A stretch of DNA of 64,000 bases from Zoroaster sp. YZ-2022. Lineage: Eukaryota > Echinodermata > Asteroidea > Forcipulatida > Zoroasteridae. The notes below the pieces were generated by a model, which saw only the letters and a list, made by a program, of their open reading frames with translations, was not told the origin of the DNA and ran no database searches. Of this stretch, positions 22,887 to 35,029 are shown piece after piece; position 1 is the first letter of the stretch; each line of letters starts with the position of its first letter. The DNA lies in assembly GCA_029582265.1 (NCBI GenBank), contig CM055816.1, forward strand, positions 95,816,809 to 95,880,808, given 5' to 3'. The translations under genes and the position numbers were made by a program.

Positions 22887-25021
22887 TCTATATAAATAAA
22901 AGGAAGATGACCAAATTTTTTGTGACATCCCCATTCAAAAACGGCTTCCTTCACCAGCTTCAACTTTGGCACAGTATTACCTGACCCAACAACTTAGCAA
23001 ATAGAATGCATTTTATCACAATGTTTCATGTTAGTTCTTTAAAAAGACAAAAAAAACATTATTTCATGACGCGTAAAATAATTAATGGTGAATAAATATT
23101 TTTCACGTCATGAAAAAATCTGGTTTTTATTGTGTTTTTTTAAACTACCGTGATACATTGTCATAAAATGCATTCTATTTGCTAAGTTGTGGGGTCAGGT
23201 AATACTGTCCCAAAATTTAAGCTGGTGAAGGAAGCCGTTTTTGAATTTGAATGTCACAAAAATTTCAGAATCTTCCTTTTAATTATGTAGATGAATAAAC
23301 TAAAGAGGGCGCCATTCAAATTCCTCTGGGAGTACCTTCCTAATTCAACTCCCATTGCCAACAGTGCAAAATCTCCCCAGTTCAGGGTCAACTTAAATGC
23401 CCTTGTGCATACCTAAGCTGTTAAACACAAAGTGAAAAATGTTGGTCAATCTTTAATCTTTCATTTTCTGTTCAATTTTTGGCTGGAAATCCATTGAAAT
23501 TTTTCCGATTTTACACCCAAATAAAATCACCCCTACAAAAATGTTTACTACCAAGCCGGCACACGTTCATTTTTAACATGGCACCCCTCCACTTTTTTGG
23601 CCAAAGAGGACCGATTTTTCAACAGGAATTTCATCAATTCTGTATAAAAGTGAAGGCTCAGAAACCAGGGAATTGCTGTTGTGCTATATATCCACATTCC
23701 TACCAATTTATGACACTCAATATTCCCTTTATCAAAAGAAACTGTGGGTCCACACTTTATGCTAATTGGCTGGCGCATAAATCCTGCCAATATTTAGTGT
23801 GGTGCACCCCTCTGCTTTCAGGGTGCACCCAACTAAATAAAATCCCATAGACACCAACGCTAAATGACAATATTCAAAAATCATTTAAAAATACTTAGAA
23901 GTCTTAAAATGAATCAAACCAAAAAACAAATTATTGCTCAAATTCTCAACTTTTATTTTCTTTTCAATTGAACATGGGTTGTCCAGGAGGAAATCGAGTT
24001 ATTCTCACGCAAACGAAAACAGCATTTTTACTGGTCAAAATGGCATCACTGCCAGCGTCCATTTTGAGAAAACAGCCCTACGCTTGGAGGCAAAATAGCA
24101 CTACTCTTTTAGAGCCCAGTGTATCCAAAATACTTCGAGGTTGAAGCCAACAACCCCCAGGTCATGCTAGCTGTGCCAATATTTACACAATCCCTCAAGT
24201 CATTGGGCCTCAACTCTTTGTTTTAAAGAAAAATTTGAGGGCATACACTTTATGATAATGAGCGGCGCGTGGATTTTGCCCTATTTAGTGGGGTGCACCC
24301 TTCACAATACAGAGATCAGTGGTACATTATGAATTGAACTTGAATAGCGCCCTCTTTAGTTTATTCTACAGAAACAAAGACGTGTTGCTGCCAATTTCCA
24401 ACAAAGGTAAATTACTCTGTATTTCCAATCCTGTTATAGTGTTATAACCCTAACATTATATTTCTAAACACAACATTTCTACAAACAATTCAGGACACAC
24501 ATTTCTTAAATTTCACAGTTCATCAAAAGGGTTGTCCATACAAAACATGAAGCATTGGTATTGTGCTCAGTTATTTCATCACTATTTTCTCAACTCAAAC
24601 AATGTCATTCTATACTTCACTCTTCACAAATTAATAACAAAAACAAGTTTCTGTTCTTGACGCACCCTTTTATAAACTAACTTCCAATAACATTTGTTAT
24701 TTTGCCACGTAATTTCCCATATTGCATTGTAAACACCCATCATAAGTTCTTCATATTTCCATTTAAACCAATGAATTCAACCCCACCCCCTTCTCATTTC
24801 CTGACATTGTATTTCAGCATATAGTTCCTACACATATGTACTAGCCTTCTCATCTTAACTATATAAAATGAAAATTCTAACATTTAGCCCTGCACTGTCC
24901 CAAAACACAGCAATCCTGCCTCCTGATACAATCCTGCCAGTGTTGTGATCCTGCCTTTTTCGTCATCCTCCCTACAAAACAAACTACCGGGTCACCGCGC
25001 GAAGCACGGTTATATAGCTAG
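22887..25021 (+). mobile_element. Helitron-like non-autonomous element
   Basis: The 5' end is TCTATATAAATAAAAGG. The 3' end has a GC-rich hairpin (CCGCGCGAAGCACGG) eleven bases before a terminal CTAG followed by T: the TC...hairpin...CTRR plan of Helitrons. No Rep/helicase coding is present. The first ~135 bases recur in inverted orientation at about 23150-23292, giving two head-to-head copies of the 5' end. The 5' flanking base is G instead of the usual A, so the left boundary is slightly less certain. AATCCTGCC-type words repeat near the 3' end. Confidence 0.68.
23293..24366. mobile_element. TIR-bounded block inside the Helitron-like element
   Basis: Inverted ends of about 31 bases (GAATAAACTAAAGAGGGCGC at 23293; its complement ends at 24366) enclose about 1 kb without coding. 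Inside, a segment near 23753-23835 is repeated in diverged form near 24243-24305 (CACTTTATG.TAAT...GGTGCACCC). A target duplication was not found, so it may be an internal inverted repeat of the host element. Confidence 0.5.
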
Positions 25022-25402
25022 TTATTAAAATTTGTTGTTACAACTCTTGGACGACATTTCGAATAGGGGCCTAGATGAAAACAAATATATAATCTTTTGT
25101 ATGCATCTGACAAAATGGTGCGATGAGTAGGCATGTATTATTTTCTTAACATAGATACAAACTTCAATTACTCAAACACATGAAATCTATGGCTACAATT
25201 CATGAACAGGTAAGCAAAAAGAACATTTCAATATAAAGGATATTGTCTTCTTGGTGAGGAACCGAGGGATTCAGCAAGGTATAATTCATGATCGGAGATC
25301 CAATTCACATGCGAATTCAGCGAACAACAACCCGGAAGTATAGGCTTACGCCACCTATTGGCATTTGTAGTTTAGTGGGGGAGGGGTTTAATCCCATAAA
25401 CA

Positions 25403-25660
25403 CGACGGCAAAGTAAAAAGTCGACGGCAAAGTAAAAAGGCGACGGCAAAGTAAAAAGGCGACGGCAAAGTAAGAAGGCGACGGCAAAGTAAAAAGTCGA
25501 CGGCAAAGTAAAAAGTCGACGGCAAAGTAAAAAGTCGACGGCAAAGTAAAAAGGCGACGGCAAAGTAAAAAGTCGACGGCAAAGTAAAAAGTCGACAGAC
25601 AAGTAAAAAGTCGACGGCAAAGTAAAAAGTCGACGGAAAAGTAAAAAGGCGACGGACAAG
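25403..25660. repeat. 19-bp minisatellite
   Basis: About 13.6 tandem copies of CGACGGCAAAGTAAAAAGT with G/T variation at the last base. Because 19 is 1 mod 3, all minus-strand frames stay open across it, giving spurious frames. Confidence 0.95.
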
Positions 25661-25715
25661 CATTCTAAAAACACGACGGAGAGTGTCCTCTATGGAACAC
25701 CATACGAATGTCCCC

Positions 25716-25920
25716 CTCACATGTTTTCCACTGGCTTCGCGCACTGTTTTGTATGTCAACGATTGCGACTCAATCTACGCGTTTTCAAATCAAATGGCCC
25801 TCACACGTTGTGCACTGGCTCCCCGCACTGTACGTGTGTCAACGATTGCGACTCGATCTACACGTTTTCAAATCGAATGGCCACTCACATGTTGCACGTT
25901 GAGCATTGCACGCAATATGG
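25716..25920. repeat. 84-bp tandem repeat, 2.4 copies
   Basis: Starts at 25716, 25800 and 25884 (CTCACATGTT/CTCACACGTT). Each unit contains GTCAACGATTGCGACTC. Substitutions between copies are CpG-type. Confidence 0.9.
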
Positions 25921-27134
25921 ATGAATTTGCTGTGTCAATCACAGCGAAAACAAAAATGCTTGGGATACTTTTATTCTGAAGCAAAATTCCTTGCTGATAG
26001 GTATACAAATGAAAAACATGGTATGTGGTTTCAGTTCCAATGCATTTCAATCTTAAAATGACAGTCAATGAGAAAACAAAAGAAACAAAAATCCCGACCG
26101 ACCGACCCCTTCAAATATTTTCACTGGAGGGCAACTCAAAAAATTTTTTTTTGCGTAATGAAGCTACGCAGAAACAAAAAAATTACATTCAAACAGCCGT
26201 TGAGTACTTCACTTTTCGCCGCGCGAAGGCTTATGGGTAATAATTATGTGTACAAAACGATGCGTTGCGAAAGTGACTGACTGACCAGCTTGACATGCCT
26301 GATGAATTGATGAGACATGTGAGAAAACTCGCGAAATTTAACGTGCTACAACCATGACAGTGTCAGTTGCAGGTAAGGATTTAAAATCTTCACATAGCCT
26401 GTATTACTTTTTGAATGATTATGTGGAGAATATTTAGCAAAATTTTAGCGTATACACAGCCAGACAGACTCGAGTTAATTTCGCGGCTGTTTAGGGTATC
26501 GATCCCGACGCAGCGCTAGCACGGGAGCTCATTCATTAAAAAATAAATAAAACAAGTCTCTGATTTTACTTTAACGTTAGTTTAAGTAGTAGTTATTGGG
26601 GAACGTGTGAGGTGTCTATGAAATACAGATAAAAATTTATAACAAGAAACATTGGTTTCGGCAGAAAACATCTGCAGTACTATTTAGAGAGAGAGGGAAA
26701 TAAAATGAATTGAACTCGATTTAGTCTGTTACAAGTTTGGTGGAAAAAATATTAGGGCCTAAGCAGGCCTAGCCCCATTCTAGAGCCAATACACTGGACT
26801 CCATCCTTGGCTCCAGCACCACATGTACAAAAATGGAGCGATTTTTTTTTATCAGCTTTTGATCTGCTAATTATTACATCCCAAAACTTAGTAATTAGGT
26901 AACCTTACCCAAGCAGACACTTTTGGCATAAAATCCATTATTCTTGGAAATTTTTGGAAACATTTTTAATTAAAAAAAATAATAATAAAATTTAAATTTC
27001 ACCAAAATTATTTATTTTTATTTAATGTTTTTTTTGGGTTTTTGTTGGTACATTTTGTTGAATTTTAGATTAGGCTACTAAATTACTACTAAATTAATGT
27101 TCCTATCCCTTTTTTTCCTGTTGTTTACTTCTAG
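25921..27134. other. non-coding stretch
   Basis: No gene supported. A short ATG frame before a GTAAGG donor near 26372 was considered, but it cannot be joined in frame to the exon-like sequence at 27135. Confidence 0.4.
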
Positions 27135-27428
27135 GTATTGGACATTGATAATGACGAAGTAAAGGTTACATATTTCCAAGCCTGTGGGTCCTCTTCACAA
27201 TCCTACAGCATAAACCCTGATGAAGACTCTTACTTCTGGCATCCATCATCTGACATACTTGAATATTTCTTGTTTTATTGTTCTTCAAGCTTTGAAATTT
27301 GTTATACAATGAAAACATTTTCCACAAAGTACATTGTCAAATATGCCATACTATTAAATACATGTAAGTGTATTGTAGTGTTGTACTGCATAGGCCTAAT
27401 TAAGACTCATTCTACAAATGTTGATTAA
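27135..27428 (+). CDS. possible isolated exon of unknown gene
   Basis: After a CTTCTAG acceptor the frame reads VLDIDNDEVKVTYFQACG, then DEDSYFWHPSSDI, and stays open to 27428. The first half resembles the small module (DDEV.V.F...G...W...DI) found near the ends of several transposase-related invertebrate proteins. The second half is hydrophobic and AT-driven, so the true exon may end near 27260. No partner exon was found. Confidence 0.3.
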   Translation, partial: VLDIDNDEVKVTYFQACGSSSQSYSINPDEDSYFWHPSSDILEYFLFYCSSSFEICYTMKTFSTKYIVKYAILLNTCKCIVVLYCIGLIKTHSTNVD

Positions 27429-27639
27429 AGGGACAGTATCGTCACGATCAACAGGGCATGAAATCGGAGTGCTAGTTTTAGATTAACTTAGTGACTGAAA
27501 ATAATACCGCACATGATAAAGTCATATTACCGATGCTGGTGCATAAATGAGCCAGTAATTTTCTGTCATGTTCGTCTTAAACTAGGACACCAATTGCATG
27601 TCCTGTCGAAAGTCTGTTGCTCGTGACGATACTGCCCCT
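27429..27639. mobile_element. Kolobok-type MITE, copy 1
   Basis: 211 bp, flanked by TTAA on both sides (27425-27428 and 27640-27643). TIRs are AGGGACAGTATCGTCACGA and its complement with one mismatch. No coding. TTAA duplication with AGGG termini fits the Kolobok superfamily better than piggyBac, which starts CCC. Confidence 0.8.
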
Positions 27640-28106
27640 TTAATGTGTACACTTACCTACGTAACACTGAATTATGCAATATTGACATCATTTGTAGAAT
27701 ACATGTCGGTCTCAATATGAAGTACAACACTACAATAGATTTATTTAATGGCATGGCACGGCACTAACAAAAGTCTTGAAAGTCTGGAAAATTTAATTCA
27801 TAAATTGATTTGCTTTCAATGCAGAACCATACCAAACCACCCATGTTTCAACATGCATAAGTCTGGAATAATGGTACAAATTTTATCAAAGTCTCTGTGT
27901 TTGGAATTTTTTGGAGTTAATGGTGTTGGATAATGATGGAAATTAATAAAGCTTCCTAACAAAATTGTCGGGGGGGGGTGGAAGACACTTGAGGCTTACC
28001 GGTAAAACACAAAGCTGTGAAATTGCGCTGAAAATAGAAAATACTAAAATATCCCTATGTGAAATAAAATGAATCAGGACCAATGCTATCACTTGCAAAA
28101 TATACA

Positions 28107-28787
28107 TTTAATGTACTTGTAAGAGGGGTTTTACATTGTACTTGTTGTGTTTAATGTACTTGTAAGAGAGGTTTTACATTGTACTTGTTGTGTTTAATGT
28201 ACTTGTAAGAGGGGTTTTACATTGTACTTGTTGTGTTTAATGTACTTGTAAGATGGTTTTTACATTGTACTTGTTGTGTTTAATGTACTTGTAAGAGAGG
28301 TTTTACATTGTACTTGTTGTGTTTAATGTAACTTAGAGGGTTTTACATTGTACTTGTTGTGTTTAATGTACTTGTAAGAGGGGTTTTACATTGTACTTGT
28401 TGTGTTTAATGTACTTGTAAGAGGGGTTTTACATTGTACTTGTTGTGTTTAATGTACTTGTAAGAGAGGTTTTACATTGTACTTGTTGTGTTTAATGTAC
28501 TTGTAAGAGAGGTTTTACATTGTACTTGTTGTGTTTTAATGTACTTGTAAGAGAGGTTTTACATTGTACTTGTTGTGTTTAATGTACTTGTAAGAGGGGT
28601 TTTACATTGTACTTGTTGTGTTTAATGTACTTGTAAGAGGGGTTTTACATTGTACTTGTTGTGTTTAATGTACTTGTAAGAGAGGTTTTACATTGTACTT
28701 GTTGTGTTTAATGTACTCGTAAGAGGGATTTTACATTGTACTTGTTGTGTTTAATGTACTCGTAAGAGGGATTTTACATTGTACTTG
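28107..28787. repeat. 43-bp minisatellite
   Basis: About 16 tandem units of TTTAATGTACTTGTAAGAGG followed by GGTTTTACATTGTACTTGTTGTG. Variation is mainly GGGG/GAGG at one site; one unit is shortened near 28330. Confidence 0.95.
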
Positions 28788-30238
28788 TGTTTTTTGCTGA
28801 ACTTTGAAATTAATAAACAAATGAACTTGGATGTCCAATAATGTTGTTCACAAAGTACATGTCTATTGCGTCTGTCAATGTTACATAGGTACTTGAGCGC
28901 TAACATTTACCTTAGTTGTAGAATATTGGTCAGTAAATAAAATTATACTTGAATAACAATAAATTAAGTGTTCAGTATTATGACTACCACACACTCAGCT
29001 GTTGGGATGATATATTTTATGCTTTTGGCTGTGATCTATTCTTAGATGAAAAAATGTTTCAAACATCATATCATCAAGTACCATGACCCACGGATGTTAT
29101 GTCACATTTTTTTTGTACACGGGTAATCTTCTGAGTTTTCTAAAGTGAGTTAAAACAAGATAAATACTTGTACTTGATTAAAATATAATCAAATATATTT
29201 GATGCTGCTTGTCAGACTGATTGGGCTGCCTACGTAAGTAATACCTCCTGTAAGCAGTAGTTGCATCAACAACAAAAAGTTAATTAAGATCAGAAAGTTA
29301 TCTTTTCTTATAATTTTCTGAAAAGGTGATTGTACCCTCAACTGGTATTTGACACAATTTTTTGCCTAAATCAATTTCAGTTTTTGGGGTGCTTGTCACA
29401 CTCCTGTTACCCAATACTGTAGAAAGACCTTTCTGCTGAGAAGTGACCTGCATTATCAATATCATGCTCAACCAGCAACTCACAAGTCAGTGGTGGCCTG
29501 GTGGGTGCCCGGTCCCACGTTGCCCATCAGCAACAGCAGTGTTTGGATGAAGCCTCATGTCTGCTGCATGCATACCGTCTATTAAATCTTCAATACTTCT
29601 TTCACCCTGCGCGGCTCCGACCCAAAATTCAAACGCAGTTTCACCGATGTACTTTTTAAAAAAGTACATGGGGTTTGGGCGTAATAATCATGTGGGGTGA
29701 GCACAATCCTTTATCGAAAATGGTAATTATAAGAATAGAAATAGTCTGGGCCCATCCCAACAGTTTTTAGCAAAAAACTAATTTATTTTCCCACAGACAA
29801 TGAGGCAACATCTTACTAATTACAGATGGGCTTTCATCAGGCGCCCTATATCTCCTATTACATGCAACAGCCGCTGGCTACAATCCCGCAACTCCCAATA
29901 TCCAACACTACAACCCCCACCCCCCAGCCAACAATAACTAGATCAAAAGGTGCCGCCCACATGCCCTGAAGGTTTGTTTTTGTTTACGTTGAGCAGTCAC
30001 AGGATCAGATATAAGGGATTGCCTGCTAAGCCCGTTTGTATTGGAACAATGCGGCAATAGCCAGATGTCTGGGTTTGACAGCGAAAATCTTGGCTTTGTC
30101 GCCAACTGGAGAATAAAGGGACTCTACCATCGTTTTTGGCTATGTCTGGATGGGGCACTTACGAAGAATGAAAAAAAATGGCCAAGCCAATTAAGCGAAA
30201 CCCTTTAATTAAAAAAAACCGACTGTACAAAACAGTAC

Positions 30239-30435
30239 CTCCGCTGCGCGCAGGGTTCAAGTGCATGCCGTTCTGGAGTAGGTTCTAGGACATTTATATG
30301 TCTCAGACTCTCTCGAAGTCGGCGGTGATGGTCGGCACAACCAGAGAAAGATCCATGTTCATCATAATGGCGCCGAATTTGTTGGAATTCAGTAAAAATT
30401 CTACCTTGAAAAACACTTCTTAAATCAGCCGCCAT
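30239..30435 (-). CDS. putative first coding exon, gene unknown
   Basis: Reading leftwards, ATGGCGGCTGAT (a strong start context that also resembles a YY1 site) opens a frame MAADLRSVFQGRIFTEF, then RRHYDEHGSFSGCADHHRRL, LEPTPERHALEPCAQRR, ending in phase 2 at a GTACTG donor. Composition is protein-like. Downstream exon candidates on the same strand (29487-29669, 29400-29486) could not be joined with certainty. I do not recognise the protein. Confidence 0.4.
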
Positions 30436-31404
30436 CATTGCCACAATCAGTAGGTAGTGACTACATACAGCTACATTTTGTCCCCCAAAAGAGGTCGCTA
30501 TCATCAGACGAAATTTCCACACAATTCACCGTATGGGGGACAGAATCACGGGGGTGGGGGACAAGACACCGGAACAGAGAGGCCTAAACACCAATATCGC
30601 AGCCAGTCGGCCCTGCTGAGCCATGGGCGTAAAGGTTAGGGAGGAGAGGGAGAATACGAACAATATGAGCGTTCTGTACACTTTTATATTGAAAAGAAAA
30701 TAAAGAACCATTGTAAATACCTTTTTACAGTTAAAGTTGGGAAACCACAAACCCACTATTTACGACAGAATCACTTGGGGAGTGCAAATTAATGTATAAG
30801 TGCCTCAGAAAAATTTTGATTTTTATGAATAAAAAAGTGTCCGTTTTGTTTTATATTTTATGTAAAAGAGGATTTTCTTGTACTGAATTGAAGTATGGCC
30901 ACTTAAAATTAAGAAAACAAATTTTCTTTTTAGTGTTTGGCAATTATGTAGGCCTAGTGATTTTTTTATTTTATTTTATTTTTTATTTTTTATTTATTTA
31001 TTTTTGTTACCACCACCTGTGGTACTTATGAGCGGGTTTGGATTGACTTTTTGGAGGTTTTGGTAAAATGCACTTGTTTTTTTGTCTGTCTGTGCAGAAT
31101 TTTTTTTACTGTTGAGTGTATACACATTTTGGATCTTCATTTTATTTGTGCAGTCAACTCTGATTTAGATTATAACCTGTAGCTAGAGATTATAACCTGT
31201 AGCTTGACAACAAGCCTTTTGTTTGGATCAACAACTTTGTGATCAGACAATGGAGGTCTACATCCTGTTTATTCTACTCCTGCTATCCAGACCTTTGTGT
31301 CTCAATGACTCATCAGTAGATGGCTACAAGATGCAATCTACAGATCGTTCACCTCAAATCCGCCATCTTAAATTCTTGAGACGTCCTATATCGTACTATG
31401 ATAA

Positions 31405-32269
31405 TTCATCTTTCACCTGGAACTCTTAATTTCTGGTGACATAAACCCAAACCCTGGACCTGAAACACTGATCAACACACCCACAAACGCCACTCAGCTC
31501 CATAAAATTTCCTACAACCGCAATGAACTACTCAATCTTGGCAATGCTCCATGTACTGATGTAGCTTTATCTTATTCAGCATTGAGTCAATTGAACTGTC
31601 TTGGAATACTTGCTAATCAACCCCAAACACACCGCCGCACACATAGAGGTAAAAAAGCTGGTCGCCGTAGAATGGACAGACTTCCACAACTAGCACTCCA
31701 GCCTTACCAACCCCCAGCAGTGAACTTAACCACATCAACAAGCGACATTGGCATAACTTCAACTCCAAATGTTCACGATAAGTCTAAACTTCAGCTCTGT
31801 GTCTTGAATACTCAATCCATATGTAACAAATCGGATGAATTTGTTGACTTTGTAGTTCAAAACAATTTGGATCTTGTTGCCATAACCGAGACATGGTTTA
31901 AACCTGATGATGACTTGCTACTCCGTGAGTGTACTCCTGCTGGCTACTCTCTCCATCATATCCCCAGACCAATAAAGACCGGTGGAGGGGTTGCACTACA
32001 CTTTAGGTCCAGTTTATCTGTCAGTATGAAAAGTGTTAACATTGACTACCTAACATTTGAATCTCTGCATGCTGAGGTAACGTGCAACTCTAGATCTGTT
32101 CGCCTTGTTAATATATATCGACCAGAAAGGGATGTTGATGGTAAACATGTAAAGTTCTCCAGTTTTCTGCAGGAATTTGACAAATTAATTGTCGATTATC
32201 TCTTACACCCATCTGACATTATTTTAACCGGCGATTTTAACATTCATATGGACATTATTTCAAACAATT
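31405..32269 (+). pseudogene. LINE ORF2 N-terminal part: 2A-like motif and AP endonuclease
   Basis: The frame opens at 31405, contains LELLISGDINPNPGP, a low-complexity linker, then the endonuclease: LNTQSICNKSDEF, LVAITETWF (catalytic Glu), GGGVALHFRS, LVNIYRPE and ILTGDFNIHMD (catalytic D and N). The SDH box appears after the insertion as HPGLSDHYA (about 42446). The preceding frame 31223-31429 is shifted by one base against it, suggesting a small frameshift near 31425. The domain is cut in two by the transposon at 32270. Confidence 0.85.
31435..31461 (+). other. 2A-like peptide motif GDINPNPGP
   Basis: Codons read G-D-I-N-P-N-P-G-P after a Leu/Ile-rich lead (LELLIS). The consensus 2A core is D-(V/I)-E-x-N-P-G-P; here Asn replaces Glu. 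Non-LTR elements of sea urchins and other invertebrates carry 2A or 2A-like sequences at this place, so the position fits; ribosome skipping by this variant is unproven. Confidence 0.6.
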
Positions 32270-32490
32270 CGTCACCGACACCACGAAGTAACACTCATGT
32301 TCCCACAGCGCATGATTATGATTAGAAGATAAATGCGTTTATAAGTTTGACATGCATTTATCCCGCAGATAACATGTGTACTGGAAACTTTTCTTTTATT
32401 TGTGCAAGGTCCTATATTTAAATGTTGTGAATGTGTTATTTATTTTTCCACGGATTCATTAATTAAGAAGTAATTAAACAATAAAGAAGA

Positions 32491-32676
32491 GTGTTACTTC
32501 GTGAAAATGAAATCAACACGAAATACGTAGAGTGCGCGCACACAGTACGTCAGTGTTAGTTCGTGAAAACGAAATCAACACGAAATACGTAGAGTGCGCG
32601 CACAAAGTACTTCAGTGTTACTTCGTGAAAACGAAATCAACACGAAATACGACGAGTGCGCACCCACAACTAGTAT
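32491..32676. repeat. three 62-bp subterminal repeats of the 10-kb transposon
   Basis: Units start at 32491, 32553 and 32615; each begins GTGTTA(C/G)TTCGTGAAAA and contains AAATCAACACGAAATACG and a GTGCGC word. The first 13 bases repeat the TIR end. Near the right end similar words occur at 42010-42100 (GCTACTTCGTGAAA, GTTTTCACGAAGGAACAC, GTGTTACTTCGTGAAAACG). They are candidate transposase-binding sites. Confidence 0.85.
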
Positions 32677-33296
32677 TACCACTACATAGTGTTACTTAAA
32701 TCTACTAATCGGACGACGCATTAAGACCAATGGTGTTTTTGTAATTTTCACGATTTTTTTTTTTAAATATTAGGCAAGGAATGGATGATGGTTACATTGT
32801 TGACGTTGGTGACGATATTCACAGACCAGGTGTAGCGACGGGAGGGGGTTCAACCCCCCATGCCGAAAAAAATAACAAACAGGCTTCAACCACCCCCCCC
32901 CCCCCTCATGCCGAAGAAATAACCAAAGAAAAGGAGATTAGCTCACAATTGTAATTGCCATCTCTACACCCCACCCCCATGAAAAATCTCTGGCTACGAG
33001 CCTGGCACAGTCTCCCATAACAACACCGGAAAAACCTAATTTCACCAGACAAATCCTTCAAAAAATTAAACGAACACCTAATAAAAAAATTAAACCTTGG
33101 GCAAATAGTTCAGATTATAGAAAGCTCTTCCGTTGAGATCCTTCTTTTTATTATATATATATTTAAAATACAACCGCAATTCATTCTTCAACCGCTTCCT
33201 AATTTCATCAAACATTCAACATTTTAATAATTAATTAAACATTGAAAAATGTTTGATTTTATTAAACATTGAATATTTTATAATTTCATTTAATAC

Positions 33297-33515
33297 AGGG
33301 ATAATATTGTCACAATTAAACAACTGGGCATGGAATCGGAGTGCTAGTTTTAGATTAACTCAGTGGCTGAACATAATACCCCACATGATAAGGTCATATT
33401 ACCATTGCTGCTGCATAAATGAGCCAGTAATTTTCATTCACTGTGTTCATCTTAAGCTAGGACACAGATTCCATGCCATGTTCAAGTCTGCTCTGATCGT
33501 GACGATACTGTCCCT
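33297..33515. mobile_element. Kolobok-type MITE, copy 2 (left end decayed)
   Basis: Shares the interior of copy 1 (GGAATCGGAGTGCTAGTTTTAGATTAACT) and an intact right end (TCGTGACGATACTGTCCCT then TTAA). The left end has drifted (AGGGATAATATTGTCACAA). It is nested inside the 10-kb transposon at 32270-42295. Confidence 0.78.
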
Positions 33516-33779
33516 TTAAATACTCAACATTTTAATATTTCATTAAACATTCATTTTGGGTTCTCCTGGTAATGAAGTTGTCCAAATATTGTTCACTTTT
33601 TATTTATTTTATATAAATAACTGAAACATTTTTGCAATTTAATTATGAACAATACAATAATGTACAATTTAAAAAGAATGTTTATCATTTACAGCTTATT
33701 GCATAGAAAGATCTACATGTAGGTAAGAACAGTTTGCAGTGACACCATGTGAAAGTCAAGTCTTACTTAGAAAGATCTA

Positions 33780-34770
33780 AACACATAGTTTTAATGGGAT
33801 GATCACTATGTTTATCACTTCAGATAATGAACCGTTGCAGAGTGTGAGTCTCTGCTAGATTTCAAGCACCTTATAAAAGAGCTAATTACTCACATAAAAA
33901 AGAGCAGCTTCTTATAAGTTATACATTTATTGGGATGAACAATATATTTATCACTTCAGATAAACACCGTTGAAGAGTGTGAGTCTCTGCTAGATTTCAA
34001 GCACCTTATAAAAGAGCTAATTATCCACATACAAAAAGGAGCAGCTTCTTATAAGTTATACATTTATTGGGGTAAACAATATGTTTATCACTTCAGATAA
34101 ATAACCGTTGAAGAGTGTGAGTCTCTGCTAGATTTCAAGCACCTACAGTAACATCTCTTATAAAAGAGCTAATTACTCACATAAAAAAGAGCAGCTTCTT
34201 ATAAGTTATACATTTATTGGGATGAAGAATATGTTTATCACTTCAGATAAATAACTGTTGAAGAGTGTGAGTCTCTGCTCGATTTCAAGCACCTTATAAA
34301 GAGCTAATTACTCACATAAAAAAGAGCAGCTTCTTATAAGTTATACATTTATTGGGATGAACAATATGTTTATCACTTCAGATAATTAACCGTTGAAGAG
34401 TGTGAGTCTCTGCTAGATTTCAAGCACCTTATAAAAGAGCTAATTATCCACATACAAAAAGGAGCAGCTTCTTATAAGTTATACATTTATTGGGGTAAAC
34501 AATATGTTTATCACTTCAGATAAATAACCGTTGAAGAGTGTGAGTCTCTGCTAGATTTCAAGCACCTACAGTAACATCTCTTATAAAAGAGCTAATTACT
34601 CACATAAAAAAGAGCAGCTTCTTATAAGTTATACATTTATTGGGATGAACAATATATTTATCACTTCAGATAAATAACCGTTGAAGAGTGTGAGTCTCTG
34701 CTAGATTTCAAGCACCTTATAAAAGAGCTAATTATCCACATACAAAAAGGAGCAGCTTCTTATAAGATAT
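33780..34770. repeat. satellite with higher-order trimer organisation
   Basis: Seven monomers share GTGAGTCTCTGCT and GAGCAGCTTCTTATAAG. The anchor GTGAGTCTCTGCT occurs at 33844, 33979, 34117, 34267, 34402, 34540 and 34690: spacings 135, 138, 150, 135, 138, 150. The pattern repeats every 423 bases. The third monomer type carries an extra ACAGTAACATCT. Confidence 0.93.
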
Positions 34771-35029
34771 GTAACTTTCAATCAGTATTTTTCAGTTTGT
34801 GACTTAAACTGTTCCTCGAGCTCAAAGGTGTAGTTTTCCTTTCACTACAACGATGTGAATAGTAAACATGATATATGAAATGAAATCCTAAGCCTGGCAT
34901 TTTTTTATAGTTTTTTCAAAGAAAATATTACTTTTAATTTAGCATCATTTACTCTCCTGAATTACAAAGTAAAAGAAGCAAGAAAACATTTAAACAGGCC
35001 ATGTTGGAAGTTAATTAATTGTACAGAAT

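Larger units (their letters stand above)
31223..32269 (+). mobile_element. CR1/jockey-like LINE, 5' portion (5' limit uncertain)
   Basis: A LINE with an AP-type endonuclease runs up to the AATT at 32266-32269, where a 10-kb DNA transposon interrupts it; it resumes at 42300. The 5' boundary is not defined; a duplicated word AGATTATAACCTGTAGCT (31165-31205) lies just before the first frame. The start of the frame, MEVYILFILLLLSRPLC, is hydrophobic like a signal peptide. Confidence 0.85.

Noticed and set aside
25317..25759. Long minus-strand frames with repeated LLCRRLFTLPS-type peptides
   Set aside because: They are produced by the 19-bp minisatellite, which is open in all three minus frames; no start, splice or codon signal supports a protein.
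26340..27428. A two-exon gene joining MTVSVAG (26354) to the exon at 27135
   Set aside because: The phases give an immediate stop after joining.
27429..27639. piggyBac assignment of the TTAA MITE
   Set aside because: The termini are AGGG, not CCC; Kolobok fits better, though a TA-duplicating reading of the same ends cannot be excluded.
28107..34770. CRISPR-like arrays
   Set aside because: Repeats are contiguous tandem units without unique spacers, and the genome is eukaryotic.
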